DNA of 64,000 nt from an uncultured Dehalococcoidia bacterium (lineage in GTDB: Bacteria; Chloroflexota; Dehalococcoidia; Lucifugimonadales; UBA3495): contig OY282456.1 in NCBI GenBank assembly GCA_958296225.1, positions 1,922,001 to 1,986,000 of the forward strand. The letters run 5' to 3'. This document shows, piece by piece, positions 9,339 through 17,789 of the stretch. Numbering within the stretch: position 1 is the stretch's first letter; each line of letters opens with the position of its first letter. The notes beneath the pieces were generated by a model. The model worked only from the letters and a program-made list of their open reading frames with translations. It had not been told where the DNA came from and made no database searches. Position numbers and translations under genes: made by a program.

Positions 9339-9758
9339 ATGAGCCATCCTTGCGGGTCGAGCTGCCGGCGCCAGCAGAATCCCAGCCAGCGGAGCAGCTG
9401 TCCGAGTTCCAGCTCGCGGCTGCTGCCGGAGACCGTCACTGCCAACGGCATCGCCAGGCAGCTCACCCTCCACGCGCGCCTCAAGGCTGCGGAAGGAATT
9501 ACCGCCGAAGGGATAAAATACGTTCTGGAACACTGGCAAGCGCGGGGGATTTGCGTTGACGACAACGATAGTACGACCACGACCTATTGGGGGGTTCCGC
9601 CCGGGCGGAACTCCATGTTGCGGGTTGCCGTTTCACTGGACGACCGGCGGATCGTAACTGCCCATTATGACGCGAAGGCCGCCCGGCGACTGGCAGCAGC
9701 CGGGCAAACCTGGTTTGCGGGACGCTGCCGCGATTTGGAGGTAAGAGATGCGAGTTAG
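9339..9758 (+). CDS. DUF4258-like small protein, toxin-like partner of the next gene
   Basis: A 139-residue frame; the C-terminal 90 residues resemble DUF4258. They run from LTLHARLKAAEGITAEGIKYVLEHW (quoted here in part) to the strand IVTAHYDAKAARRL. DUF4258 proteins often pair with a DUF2283 protein, as here. The ATG at 9339 follows GGAG. The first 45 residues are Ser/Arg-rich and unlike the family, so the true start may lie further in. The stop overlaps the next gene by 11 bases. Family assignment is by eye and moderate. Confidence 0.5.
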   Translation: MSHPCGSSCRRQQNPSQRSSCPSSSSRLLPETVTANGIARQLTLHARLKAAEGITAEGIKYVLEHWQARGICVDDNDSTTTTYWGVPPGRNSMLRVAVSLDDRRIVTAHYDAKAARRLAAAGQTWFAGRCRDLEVRDAS

Positions 9759-10155
9759 GTATTTTCCCGAAGACGATATCGTGGAACTGTTCGTCGCCAG
9801 GACTAAGGGCGGCAGCGGCGCCGCGCTGCGGGACTATTTTGGGGTCATCCTCACTTTTGCGGAAGAAGGCAGCGAGGACGTTACTTGCCTGGACATACTG
9901 GGCGTCAGCCGTTTTCTGCCGCTATGCGCCGAAAAAGGTTATGACGCCGCCACCGACACTTTGACCCTGGGCGACAAGCCCGATGCCGGTTACCGGATGG
10001 TGGACAACGGCGACTTCGTGAGCTATCTGCAATGGTTCGGCGACGGTAGCGAGTGGGACAACGTGGCGGTGGACTTGCGCCGCGCCTCGGTGCACCTGGC
10101 CCAGGTAATTGCCGCCCAGCCGCAGCCGCTGGCCCACGCCTACCCCTTTTCGTAG
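9748..10155 (+). CDS. DUF2283-like protein
   Basis: A 135-residue protein starting MRVRYFPEDDIVELFVA, followed by GVILTFAEEGSEDV and LDILGVSRFL. This is the usual strand order of DUF2283, which is a short family; this copy has about 70 extra C-terminal residues. A good ribosome binding site (GGAGGTAAGAG) precedes the ATG, which lies inside the upstream gene, so the pair is translationally coupled. Its role as an antitoxin-like partner is inferred from the pairing only. Confidence 0.55.
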   Translation: MRVRYFPEDDIVELFVARTKGGSGAALRDYFGVILTFAEEGSEDVTCLDILGVSRFLPLCAEKGYDAATDTLTLGDKPDAGYRMVDNGDFVSYLQWFGDGSEWDNVAVDLRRASVHLAQVIAAQPQPLAHAYPFS

Positions 10156-10258
10156 CGCTGCCCACCGCGTCTGCTGACAATTCATCATCCGAACCCATAA
10201 TTTGGCCCGGGCCTGATGCGGGCCCGATCAGGAAAATTCGGCGCGGCAAATTTGGCGG

Positions 10259-10287
10259 TTGCAATCCGCATCCGATATAAGTATTAT
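10259..10287 (+). promoter_or_regulatory. Promoter of the rpsA leader operon
   Basis: TTGCAA at 10259-10264, a 17-base spacer, then TATTAT at 10282-10287. Transcription would start near 10294, just before the leader ORF and rpsA. Confidence 0.6.
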
Positions 10288-10310
10288 TAGGCAGGCGAAT
10301 CGTGGGGAAA

Positions 10311-10397
10311 ATGGTTCACGAAAGAACCGAGTACCTGCTCGACCTCAGCGGCCCCATAAAATTGGCCGCCAGTAAGAGTAAGGAGCAGCTGAACTGA
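10311..10397 (+). CDS. Leader ORF upstream of rpsA, translationally coupled
   Basis: A 28-codon frame (MVHERTEYLLDLSGP followed by a Lys/Ser-rich end) begins 24 bases after the promoter. A purine run (GGGGAAA) stands just before the ATG. Its TGA overlaps the rpsA ATG by one base (TGATG), so ribosomes finishing the leader can restart on rpsA. The rpsA ribosome binding site (AAGGAG at about 10380-10385) lies inside the leader, so translation of the leader would cross it. Whether the peptide itself matters is unknown; a control role in S1 autoregulation is an inference. Confidence 0.45.
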   Translation: MVHERTEYLLDLSGPIKLAASKSKEQLN

Positions 10398-11491
10398 TGG
10401 TAGCCCAGGACCCGTATGCAGTCACCGATATGTCGGAACTTCCCGAATCGGCGTTTTCGCCGCGGGAATACCGGAGAGGCGATCTGGTGACCGGGGAAAT
10501 AGTGCGCATTGATGACGAAGGCATGGTCATCAGCGCCGGCCTCAAAACCGAGGGAATTGTCCCGCCCCAGGAGATGCGGACACTGACCGACGAAAAGCGT
10601 GCGCTGATGCAGCCGGGCACGCGCGTTATGGTCACTCACCTCAACAACCGCGGACCGGGCGGGATGGCAGTTTTTTCCTATGACCAGGCCCAGGAAAAGC
10701 AGGTCTGGGAAGATTTGCTCGACTTGCACCAAAAAGATTCCGAACTGTCGGCCACGGTCGTACAGCATAACAAGGGCGGCCTCGTCGTAGATTGGAACGG
10801 CGTTCGCGGATTCGTTCCCTTCTCCCAGATGGCCCCCGTCCCCAAGGAAGGGCGTATCGAGCATCTGGATGCTCGCATCGGCGAGGATGCGCGCTTTAAC
10901 ATTCTCGAACTGGACGCCCAACGGGAAAAGCTGGTGCTGACCGAGCGCCGCATCTGGCGGCAACTCCGCAACGCCGCCAAAGAACGCCTGCTGGAAGTGC
11001 TGGAAGAAGGGGAAATTGTCCAGGGCACGGTGCGGTCGATGCGCGGATTCGGCGCTTTCGTTGACCTGGGCGACGCCGAGGGCCTGGTGCCCATCTCCGA
11101 ATTGTCCTGGTCCATGGTAAAGTCACCCGAAGAAGTCGTCAGCGTGGGCGACCAGCTGACATTGAAAGTGCTGCGGGTGGACCGGGAGAGCAGCAAGATT
11201 TCGCTGAGCCTGAAGCGCACGCTGCCGGAGCCGTGGGACTCCGTGCCGGAACGCTATCACGTGGGCGACGTCGTGGACGGAACGGTTACCCGGCTGATGG
11301 ACTTCGGCGCTTTCGTGAAGCTGGAAGACTGGGTCGAAGGTCTGGTGCATATCTCCGAGCTGTCGGCCCGGCGGATGGAGCATCCCAAAGAGATCGTCTA
11401 TCAGGGCCAGCAAATCAAAGTGCAGATTCTGAGCATCGACACCGAACGCAAACGGATGAGCCTCAGCTATCGGAAAGTGTACGGGCTGTAA
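10397..11491 (+). CDS. rpsA: 30S ribosomal protein S1 (four S1 domains)
   Basis: RNA-binding protein that helps recruit mRNA to the 30S subunit. The 364 residues hold four S1 OB-fold repeats, at about 27-95, 112-180, 197-267 and 284-355. The last two carry the clearest signatures (VRSMRGFGAFVDLGDAEGLV and RLMDFGAFVKLEDWVEGLVH). E. coli S1 has six repeats; four-repeat S1 proteins are common outside Proteobacteria. The gene is coupled to the short leader ORF and converges with the unknown gene at 11565. Confidence 0.9.
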   Translation: MVAQDPYAVTDMSELPESAFSPREYRRGDLVTGEIVRIDDEGMVISAGLKTEGIVPPQEMRTLTDEKRALMQPGTRVMVTHLNNRGPGGMAVFSYDQAQEKQVWEDLLDLHQKDSELSATVVQHNKGGLVVDWNGVRGFVPFSQMAPVPKEGRIEHLDARIGEDARFNILELDAQREKLVLTERRIWRQLRNAAKERLLEVLEEGEIVQGTVRSMRGFGAFVDLGDAEGLVPISELSWSMVKSPEEVVSVGDQLTLKVLRVDRESSKISLSLKRTLPEPWDSVPERYHVGDVVDGTVTRLMDFGAFVKLEDWVEGLVHISELSARRMEHPKEIVYQGQQIKVQILSIDTERKRMSLSYRKVYGL

Positions 11492-11564
11492 CCGCCGCCC
11501 ACCGTGAACCTGGCCCGTTGCGGATTCCGGCAGCGGGCCATTAGCTGGCAGTCAGGTGTGATTT

Positions 11565-12362
11565 TCACCCGCGACGACCGGCCGTCAGTGCTGGCAAGGC
11601 GACTTCGTTGGGGACGAACAGATGCCCGCCGCCCTCTTGCCCGTCGCCTCGTAGCTCGTGCAGCCGGTCTAACCCCCGGCGGGTGTCGCTGGCGATGCGG
11701 GCCGGGTGCCATTTGCGAATCCGGCGCTTGAACAGCCAGTAGGTAAGTTCCTGCCAGGCGGCCAGGGACAAACCTTCCGGGTCGCTGCCCCAGCGCTCGC
11801 CGGCCGCGGTGAGAAATTGGGGGGCCAACTGGGAGCGGGACTCGCCGTAGAGGTGGCGGTAAGCCTCCTCTACCACGTCGTCGCTGTCGCCATAGCAGCG
11901 GGCGAGGCGGCTTTTGCGGATGGCATCCTCCGTTACCAGCTGCAAGGCTTCTTCCACCACCACGCCATACCAGAAGTTGAGGTGGGCAGTGTATCGGTAG
12001 GGGCCAATCAGCTCGCGAAACCGCTCCGGGCCAACATCCCGGGGCAGTTGGCCGCGGAACAGCAGGGCTTCGAGTTCCCGCTGGGGCGCTGCGTCGGGGA
12101 TGGCCAGGCAGAGGCGCTGGGCCAGCGTCAGCCAGTCCAGCGCTTCGCCGCCGATTATGTAATGCCAGTGCCGGCCGGCCAGTTCCTCGTCCGGAAGGTT
12201 CCATTCGCCGACGGCGCGGAGCAGGGCTATGTGCCACGGGTCGGCGTAGCCGGCCCGGGCCCGTAACCGCTCAATGATGCTTTCGTGAACCGGCGCTGAG
12301 CCCCGGCTCTCCGTAACCGGGCCGGCCACCGCAAAGCCGGTTTGGTCAATGATGGCAGTCAT
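11565..12362 (-). CDS. Conserved-looking hypothetical protein, coupled to polX
   Basis: A 265-residue soluble protein that I do not recognise. It is alpha-helical in character, rich in Trp and Tyr (WHIALLRAVGEWN, LNFWYGVVVEEAL, WQELTYWLFKRRIRKWHP), and has no signal or membrane segment. Its start overlaps the polX stop by four bases (ATGA), so it is translated with polX. A role linked to DNA repair would be a guess from position alone. Confidence 0.7.
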   Translation of the reverse strand: MTAIIDQTGFAVAGPVTESRGSAPVHESIIERLRARAGYADPWHIALLRAVGEWNLPDEELAGRHWHYIIGGEALDWLTLAQRLCLAIPDAAPQRELEALLFRGQLPRDVGPERFRELIGPYRYTAHLNFWYGVVVEEALQLVTEDAIRKSRLARCYGDSDDVVEEAYRHLYGESRSQLAPQFLTAAGERWGSDPEGLSLAAWQELTYWLFKRRIRKWHPARIASDTRRGLDRLHELRGDGQEGGGHLFVPNEVALPALTAGRRG

Positions 12363-14155
12363 CGTTGAGATGCGGCCACGCGGCGGGCAACCATAGCATC
12401 AAACCGGGCCGGCCGCTGCGACTTGGGAGACCGGAGCCAGGACAGGAAAGCGTCCGCGGGGTAGGCGTTCAGGATGTGTTCGGGGCCGCACCAGGCGCGC
12501 CGGGCCACCGCCGCCCCGAACCGGCGGTTGGCCAGGCCGTGGGTGTGGTGGGAATCGGTGTTGATGACCAGGGGCACGCCAAGTTCGCGAGCGCGGGCGG
12601 CGTGGGTGTCCTTCAGGTCGAGGCGCTCCGGGGCGGCGTTGATTTCCATGGCGGTTCCGGTGGCGCGGGCGGTTTGCAGCAGGGCCTCAATATCAAAATC
12701 CACCGGGTCGCGGCGGCCCAGCAGACGGGCCGACGCATGGCCGATGACGGTTACGTAAGGGTTCTCCATCGCCCGGATTATCCGGCGCGTCATCGTCGCC
12801 CGGTCCTGGCCCATGGCGTTGTGAACCGAGGCGATGACCCAATCCAGCGTTGCCAGCACGTCGTCGGGGAAGTCCATTGCGCCATCGGCCCGGATGTCCA
12901 CTTCGGAACCGCAAAGGATGGTCATTGCGTAGCGGTCTTGCAAACCCTTGAGCGCCTCAACCTGGCGCGCCAGACGGTCGGGGGTGAGGCCGTTGGCGAC
13001 GCCCAGGCCCTGGGAGTGGTCGGTAAGGGCCATGTATTCGTAACCCATGCCGGCGACGGCGGCGACCATTTCCTCCAGCGGAAACTTGCCGTCGCTCCAG
13101 TCGCTGTGCAGGTGCAAGTCGCCGCGGAGGTCGGATTCGGCGACCAGTGTGGGCAGGCTGCCGTCGCGGGCGGCGTCCAGTTCGCCGGCGCCACGGCGCA
13201 GCTCCGGCGGAATCCAGGGCAGGCCGAGACGGGCGTAAAAGGATTCTTCATCGGCAAAACGCTCGGTTGCGCCGCTTTCAATAACCGTGATGCCGTATTC
13301 GTTGAGCGACAGACCCCGGCGGTTGGCGTAATCGCGGAGGCGGATGTTGTGCTGCTGGCTGCCGGTAAAATACTGGAGCATCGCGCCCATGGCCCCGGGC
13401 TCGCCGGCGCGGAGGTCAATCTGGATGCCCGGCTCAACTACCACCGACGTTTTGGAATCCCCTTGCACCAGCACTTCACGGACGGACGGCAAGCCGGCCA
13501 GCGCCGGCCCGGTCTCGGCGGGATTCTCCGACACGGCGATCAGGTCAATGTCGCCAATGGTTTCCTCCCAGCGACGCAGCGAACCGGCCGGCGTCAGGCT
13601 GACCAGACCGGGGCAGGCGTCAAAGAGTTGGGCGCACACCGCCGCGCCGGTTGCGGAGGCAATGCCCAGGGGCGTCCGGTCGGAACGCATCCGCCGCGCC
13701 TGGATGTGGCGAAGGATGTTTTCGGCGGAGCGCTTCCCCATCCGGGGCAGTTGGGCCAGGCGGCCGTCAAGGGCCGCCATTTCCAGCTCCGCCACCGAGG
13801 TAATGCCCAGCTCTTCGGTGGCCGCCTTGACGGTCTTCGGCCCCATGCCCGGAACTTGCAGCAGCTCCAGGACGCTGCGCGGCACCTCTTCCGCCAGGCG
13901 GTCATAGGCTGCGACCCGGCCCGTGGCTACGTACTCCTGCACTTTCTCGCTGATGGCTTTGCCGATGCCGGGGATTTTACGCAGGTCATCCCCGGCCGCC
14001 GCCGCCGCGGCCAGGTTCCAGCTGAGCTGCTCAATGGTGCTGGCGGCCCGCTGGTAGGCGCGAATTTTGAACACCGAATCACCCTTAATCTCCAGCATGG
14101 CGGCCATGCTGTTGAACAGGGTAACGATGTCGTCGTTGCTGATTGGGGTAGTCAT
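12359..14155 (-). CDS. polX: DNA polymerase X family, PolX with PHP domain
   Basis: DNA repair polymerase plus 3'-5' exonuclease, 598 residues, full length for bacterial PolX. Order: helix-hairpin-helix region (residues about 1-130, including IPGIGKAI and VPGMGPKTVKAA). Next is the nucleotidyltransferase core with GSLRRWEETIGDIDLI carrying the metal-binding Asp pair (about 190). The C-terminal PHP domain follows, with metal ligands in GDLHLHSDWSDG (about 345) and further His residues (VIGHASARLLGRR, INTDSHH). It is the first gene of a two-gene unit with the unknown gene at 11565. Confidence 0.95.
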   Translation of the reverse strand: MTTPISNDDIVTLFNSMAAMLEIKGDSVFKIRAYQRAASTIEQLSWNLAAAAAAGDDLRKIPGIGKAISEKVQEYVATGRVAAYDRLAEEVPRSVLELLQVPGMGPKTVKAATEELGITSVAELEMAALDGRLAQLPRMGKRSAENILRHIQARRMRSDRTPLGIASATGAAVCAQLFDACPGLVSLTPAGSLRRWEETIGDIDLIAVSENPAETGPALAGLPSVREVLVQGDSKTSVVVEPGIQIDLRAGEPGAMGAMLQYFTGSQQHNIRLRDYANRRGLSLNEYGITVIESGATERFADEESFYARLGLPWIPPELRRGAGELDAARDGSLPTLVAESDLRGDLHLHSDWSDGKFPLEEMVAAVAGMGYEYMALTDHSQGLGVANGLTPDRLARQVEALKGLQDRYAMTILCGSEVDIRADGAMDFPDDVLATLDWVIASVHNAMGQDRATMTRRIIRAMENPYVTVIGHASARLLGRRDPVDFDIEALLQTARATGTAMEINAAPERLDLKDTHAARARELGVPLVINTDSHHTHGLANRRFGAAVARRAWCGPEHILNAYPADAFLSWLRSPKSQRPARFDAMVARRVAASQR

Positions 14156-14204
14156 GGGAGTTCACCATACCATCGGGCGGCGGGAACGGGCAAGAGATAT
14201 AGAG

Positions 14205-14336
14205 TCTCCCCAGGGCCTTTTCAAAGTCATTAAAGCCCCCTCCCCCCTGCGGGAGAGGGGTAGCGCGGGGATGGTCAGACTGGACGGGAGCCGACCGGCC
14301 CTCCCCCCTGCGGGAGAGGGGTAGCGCTCCCACTCC
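14205..14336. repeat. GC-rich palindromic repeat, two units, between polX and bioY
   Basis: Two units of a CCCTCCCCCC-TGCGGGAGAGGGG palindrome, each followed by TAGCGC. The left part (CAAAGTCATTAAAGCC) is the same as the inner left segment of the large mobile repeats at 17790, 38780, 45344 and 47278. It is therefore a solo fragment or short relative of that family, placed between divergent genes. Confidence 0.7.
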
Positions 14337-14398
14337 GGCGTAAATGACGAAATCAGGGCAATCGCGAAAACTGAAATACCCCCTTTGGCGGGGCCGGT

Positions 14399-14427
14399 TT
14401 GACGCGATTGGGGTTGCCGGATAGGAT
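14399..14427 (+). promoter_or_regulatory. Likely bioY promoter giving an almost leaderless mRNA
   Basis: TTGACG at 14399-14404, a 17-base spacer and TAGGAT at 14422-14427. The expected start near 14434 is only a few bases before the bioY ATG at 14437, and no ribosome binding site is visible, so the message may be leaderless. Confidence 0.45.
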
Positions 14428-14436
14428 ATACGGGCT

Positions 14437-15096
14437 ATGTACACGCGCCTCTCTCCTGCAGCCCTTCCCGCAGCCCCGCTGCCCGCTACGCTGGCCGACC
14501 TTATCCTGCCGGAATCTGCCGGCGCGCGCCGCGCGGCCCGGGACATTGCGCTCATCGTTGCCGGCAGCCTGGTGGTGGCGCTGTTCGCGCAAATTAAGAT
14601 TCCGCTGGGTTTTACGCCGGTGCCAATTACCGGGCAGACCTTTGCGGTGCTGCTGGTCGGGGCGCTGCTTGGCGGCTGGCGTGGCGGCCTGGCGCTGGCC
14701 CTCTATGCCGTCGCGGGCGGTTTTCTGCCCTTTTTTGCCGGCGCAACGTCGGCCTGGTTCTGGCTGGCCCCGTCCGGCGGGTACATCATCGGGTTCATTC
14801 CGGCGGCGGCGTTGGTTGGCTATCTGTGTCAGCGGGGTTGGAACCGTCGTCCCTGGATACTGGCCGCGATGCTGCTGGGCAACGCTGTACTGTACGTTCC
14901 GGGGCTAATTCAGCTCAGCCTCTTTCTGCCCGCCGACGTGGCCGCCGCCTGGGGGTGCGCCGACGTGTGGCAATGCGGCCTGCTGCCCTTCATCGCCGGC
15001 GACCTGGCGAAGCTTATCACGGCGAGCCTGGCCGTGCCGGCCGGGTGGGCGGCGCTGGACAAGTTGACCGGCAGACCCAATTCCCCTGCCGATTAA
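14437..15096 (+). CDS. bioY: Biotin transporter, BioY family
   Basis: Substrate-binding membrane component of a biotin ECF-type importer. The 219 residues hold about six hydrophobic helices. The family landmarks are the early PVPITGQTFAVLLVGALLGG stretch and AGATSAWFWLAPSGGYIIGF. No BioM/BioN energising subunits are nearby; many BioY proteins share ECF modules encoded elsewhere. It stands alone after the repeat region, and the MBL-fold gene follows after 34 bases. Confidence 0.93.
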   Translation: MYTRLSPAALPAAPLPATLADLILPESAGARRAARDIALIVAGSLVVALFAQIKIPLGFTPVPITGQTFAVLLVGALLGGWRGGLALALYAVAGGFLPFFAGATSAWFWLAPSGGYIIGFIPAAALVGYLCQRGWNRRPWILAAMLLGNAVLYVPGLIQLSLFLPADVAAAWGCADVWQCGLLPFIAGDLAKLITASLAVPAGWAALDKLTGRPNSPAD

Positions 15097-15130
15097 CTGC
15101 GGCACGCGCAACGGGGCAATTTTTCGGTCT

Positions 15131-15808
15131 ATGGACATCTACTGGCTGGGACACGCCTGCTTTCGGCTCCGCTCCGTCAATTCCGGGCTGTCCATCATCA
15201 CCGACCCTTACGCGCAGTCGCTGGGGGTGCAGATTGACCCTCGGCAGACGGTGGACGTGGTGGCGGTTACGGTGAGCCACGATGACCCGCTGCACAATAA
15301 CGCCGGGGCGCTGGGCGGGCAGCCCCGCGTGTTCAACGTGCCCGGCGAGTACGAGTTCCAGGGCATTACCATTCGCGCGGTGATGACGCCATTGGGAGAG
15401 GACATACCCCGCAGCCGGCGCAACGTGGCCTATGCCATCGCGCTGGACGGAATCAACGTTTGCCATCTGGGCAACATCAGCCAGCCCCTGACCGCGCAGC
15501 AGATTGACTTGATTGGGCCGGCCGATGTCGTGCTGGCCCCGGCCGGGGGCGCCGACCGGCAGCTGCTGTCCTACCGCGCCGTCAATCAGACGGCCCAGCA
15601 GCTGGATGCGCGGTGGCTGATTCCAATGCACTACCGGGCCCGGGGCGAGCCCTCGGCAGTGGAGCCGGAAGGCGCCGATGCCTTTTTGCGGGAGCTGGGC
15701 GTGGCCGAGGGAACGCTGGAGCCTCAGGGAAGGTTGCAAGTCACCCGGAACAACTTGCCGGCGGCTTTGCAGATTGGGCTGCTGACGCCGCAATTCCGCA
15801 CGCGGTAA
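15131..15808 (+). CDS. MBL-fold (UlaG-like) metal-dependent hydrolase
   Basis: A 225-residue protein of the metallo-beta-lactamase fold, COG2220-like subgroup. Landmarks are the start DIYWLGHACFRL, TDPY, the metal-site loop VSHDDPLHNN (a variant of the usual HxHxDH), NVPGEYEF, the strand APAGG and the late IPMHY. The altered metal loop leaves catalytic activity uncertain. Chloroflexota often carry such proteins of unknown substrate. Confidence 0.8.
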   Translation: MDIYWLGHACFRLRSVNSGLSIITDPYAQSLGVQIDPRQTVDVVAVTVSHDDPLHNNAGALGGQPRVFNVPGEYEFQGITIRAVMTPLGEDIPRSRRNVAYAIALDGINVCHLGNISQPLTAQQIDLIGPADVVLAPAGGADRQLLSYRAVNQTAQQLDARWLIPMHYRARGEPSAVEPEGADAFLRELGVAEGTLEPQGRLQVTRNNLPAALQIGLLTPQFRTR

Positions 15809-15826
15809 GGCAAGGTTTCCGTGGTG

Positions 15827-15832
15827 TATAAT
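15827..15832 (+). promoter_or_regulatory. Minus-10 box upstream of the CocE-type gene
   Basis: A perfect TATAAT lies 29 bases from the start codon at 15856. No good minus-35 is seen at 16-18 bases spacing, so this is a partial promoter call. A strong ribosome binding site (GGGAGGTG) follows. Confidence 0.4.
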
Positions 15833-15855
15833 GCGGAAGTTCGGGAGGTGATGTT

Positions 15856-17607
15856 ATGCCGGATTTGATGGGGCCTTATACTGCTATCCGCAGCGAATTT
15901 GGATTGCCGGTTGCGATGCGGGACGGCGTTACGCTGTACGCCGACGTTTACCGGCCCGACGTTGCGGAACCGCTGCCCGTGCTGTTGCAGCGCACCCCCT
16001 ACGACAAGTCGCAGGGGCGCGTGGGCAGCCTGGATGTGATGCGGGCGGCGTCCCACGGGTACGCCGTGGTCATTCAGGATTGCCGGGGACGCTACACGTC
16101 AGAGGGGGAGTTCTACCCCTTCCTTGATGAGCCCGACGACGGCTACGATACGGTCGCCTGGTGCGCCGCCCAGCCGTGGAGTTCGGGCCGGGTGGGAATG
16201 TTCGGGCGTTCCTACGTGGGGGCCACGCAGTGGCTCTGCGCCATTACCAACCCGCCAAACCTGACCTGCATCTCGCCCGGCATTACCGCCTCCGATTACT
16301 ATGAGGGCTGGACGTATCAGGGCGGCGCGCTCGCCTGGGGATTCGCCCTGTCGTGGACGATGCGGCAGCTGACCATGGCGAATCTGGGAACCATCAGCGA
16401 CCGCCACGATATTCCCGATGGTACGCGCGAGTCTCTGCTCAGCGCGTTCAACGAGCTGGAATGCACCTTCCGGCACCGGCCCATTGTGGAGCTGCCTCAC
16501 CTCAAAGCGCCGCTGGCCGGGTATTTCTACGACTGGATACGGCACTCGTCCAGCGACGATTACTGGAAACGGTGGCGGATTGAGGAGCATTACCCCCATA
16601 TCACCACGCCGGCGCTGCACATGGGCGGGTGGCACGACATCTTCCTGTTGGGAACGCTGCGGAACTTCGTGGGGATGCGCGCGCAGGCCGAGGACGCCAC
16701 CGCGCGCGGCGGGCAGCGTCTCATCGTAGGGCCGTGGCATCACGGGCCTTTTGGCGAAACTTCGGGCGAGTTCTTTTTCGGCCTCGGCGCGGCCGGGCCG
16801 GCTATTGACACCGACGGCATCCAGCTGCGATGGTTCGACCATTGGCTGAAAGGCGAGCAAAACGGCGCCAACGCCGACCCGCCCGTGCGCATTTTCGTAA
16901 TGGGCGCCAACCGCTGGCGCGACGAGCAGGAGTGGCCGCTGGCCCGCGTGCAGTACACCGATTATTACCTGCACAGCGGCGGCCGGGCGAACACCGCCGC
17001 CGGCGACGGGTCCCTGTCCCCGGACGCGCCCAGCGCTGAGGCAACGGACGTGTTCCTCTACGACCCCCGCGACCCGGCGCCGACGCGGGGCGGCGCGCTG
17101 TGCTGCGGCCCCTCTTTCGTGCCCGGCGGCGCTTACGACCAGCGGGCAGTCGAGGCGCGCCACGACGTGCTCTGCTACACCACCCCGCCCCTGGCCGCTG
17201 ACCTGGAAGTTACCGGGCCGGTCACGGTCACGCTCTTTGCCGCCACTACGGCCGCCGATACGGATTTCACCGCCAAGCTGGTTGACGTGGAACCTTGCGG
17301 CGCAGCGCGCAGCCTGTCCGATGGCATCATCCGGGGCCGTTACCGGCGTGGCACCGACGCGGCGGTAGCAATCACTCCCGGAGCGGTAGAGGAATACACC
17401 ATCGACCTGGTGGCAACCAGCAACGTTTTCAAGGCCGGGCATCGCATCCGGCTGGAAATCAGCAGCAGCAACTTTCCCCGGTTCGACCGGAACTTCAATA
17501 CCGGCGGGGAACCGTGGGCCGCTGCCGAGTGCGTGCCGGCCGTGCAGACTGTCCATCACGACGGTCAATATCCGTCGCGGATTCACCTGCCCGTCATCCC
17601 GGCGTAG
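15856..17607 (+). CDS. CocE/NonD family hydrolase (peptidase S15 fold)
   Basis: Serine hydrolase of 583 residues, the usual full length, related to cocaine esterase and X-Pro dipeptidyl acyl-peptidases. The nucleophile elbow is GRSYVGA (Ser about 119). The acid Asp and the His lie in GWHDIFLLG and GPWHHGPFG. The C-terminal jelly-roll domain covers residues about 370-580. No signal peptide is seen, so a cytosolic ester or amide substrate is likely; the exact one is unknown. The small membrane gene at 17610 follows at once. Confidence 0.93.
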   Translation: MPDLMGPYTAIRSEFGLPVAMRDGVTLYADVYRPDVAEPLPVLLQRTPYDKSQGRVGSLDVMRAASHGYAVVIQDCRGRYTSEGEFYPFLDEPDDGYDTVAWCAAQPWSSGRVGMFGRSYVGATQWLCAITNPPNLTCISPGITASDYYEGWTYQGGALAWGFALSWTMRQLTMANLGTISDRHDIPDGTRESLLSAFNELECTFRHRPIVELPHLKAPLAGYFYDWIRHSSSDDYWKRWRIEEHYPHITTPALHMGGWHDIFLLGTLRNFVGMRAQAEDATARGGQRLIVGPWHHGPFGETSGEFFFGLGAAGPAIDTDGIQLRWFDHWLKGEQNGANADPPVRIFVMGANRWRDEQEWPLARVQYTDYYLHSGGRANTAAGDGSLSPDAPSAEATDVFLYDPRDPAPTRGGALCCGPSFVPGGAYDQRAVEARHDVLCYTTPPLAADLEVTGPVTVTLFAATTAADTDFTAKLVDVEPCGAARSLSDGIIRGRYRRGTDAAVAITPGAVEEYTIDLVATSNVFKAGHRIRLEISSSNFPRFDRNFNTGGEPWAAAECVPAVQTVHHDGQYPSRIHLPVIPA

Positions 17608-17609
17608 CC

Positions 17610-17783
17610 GTGGCCCGCTACGGATGTTTGGCGCTGGGGGTAGTCCTGGCCCTGCTGATTCTGGTGGTCATCGTGTTTCTCTGGTCGGGATGGCTGAACC
17701 GGCCGGTGGGACACAGCCCGGCGGCGCACGCCGCGCCGGCCGCGGGGCAACTGCCAGAGTCGCCCCTGCGCGCCCTGCCATAA
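17610..17783 (+). CDS. Small single-pass membrane protein, GTG start
   Basis: A 57-residue frame starting GTG two bases after the stop of the CocE-type gene. It has one strong membrane helix (LALGVVLALLILVVIVFLW) followed by an Ala/Pro-rich tail. No family is recognised. The tight spacing and clean hydrophobic helix argue for a real gene cotranslated with its neighbour. Confidence 0.55.
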   Translation: MARYGCLALGVVLALLILVVIVFLWSGWLNRPVGHSPAAHAAPAAGQLPESPLRALP

Positions 17784-17789
17784 ACCGCC

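Noticed and set aside
9137..9580. Extended N-terminus of valS
   Set aside because: The extra 148 codons have no synthetase similarity and overlap the divergent gene; the ATG at 9136 fits the family.
12365..14233. 622-codon plus-strand frame
   Set aside because: It is antisense to polX; no recognisable protein features.
16099..17586. 495-codon minus-strand frame
   Set aside because: It is a shadow of the CocE-type hydrolase, which has an intact catalytic triad.
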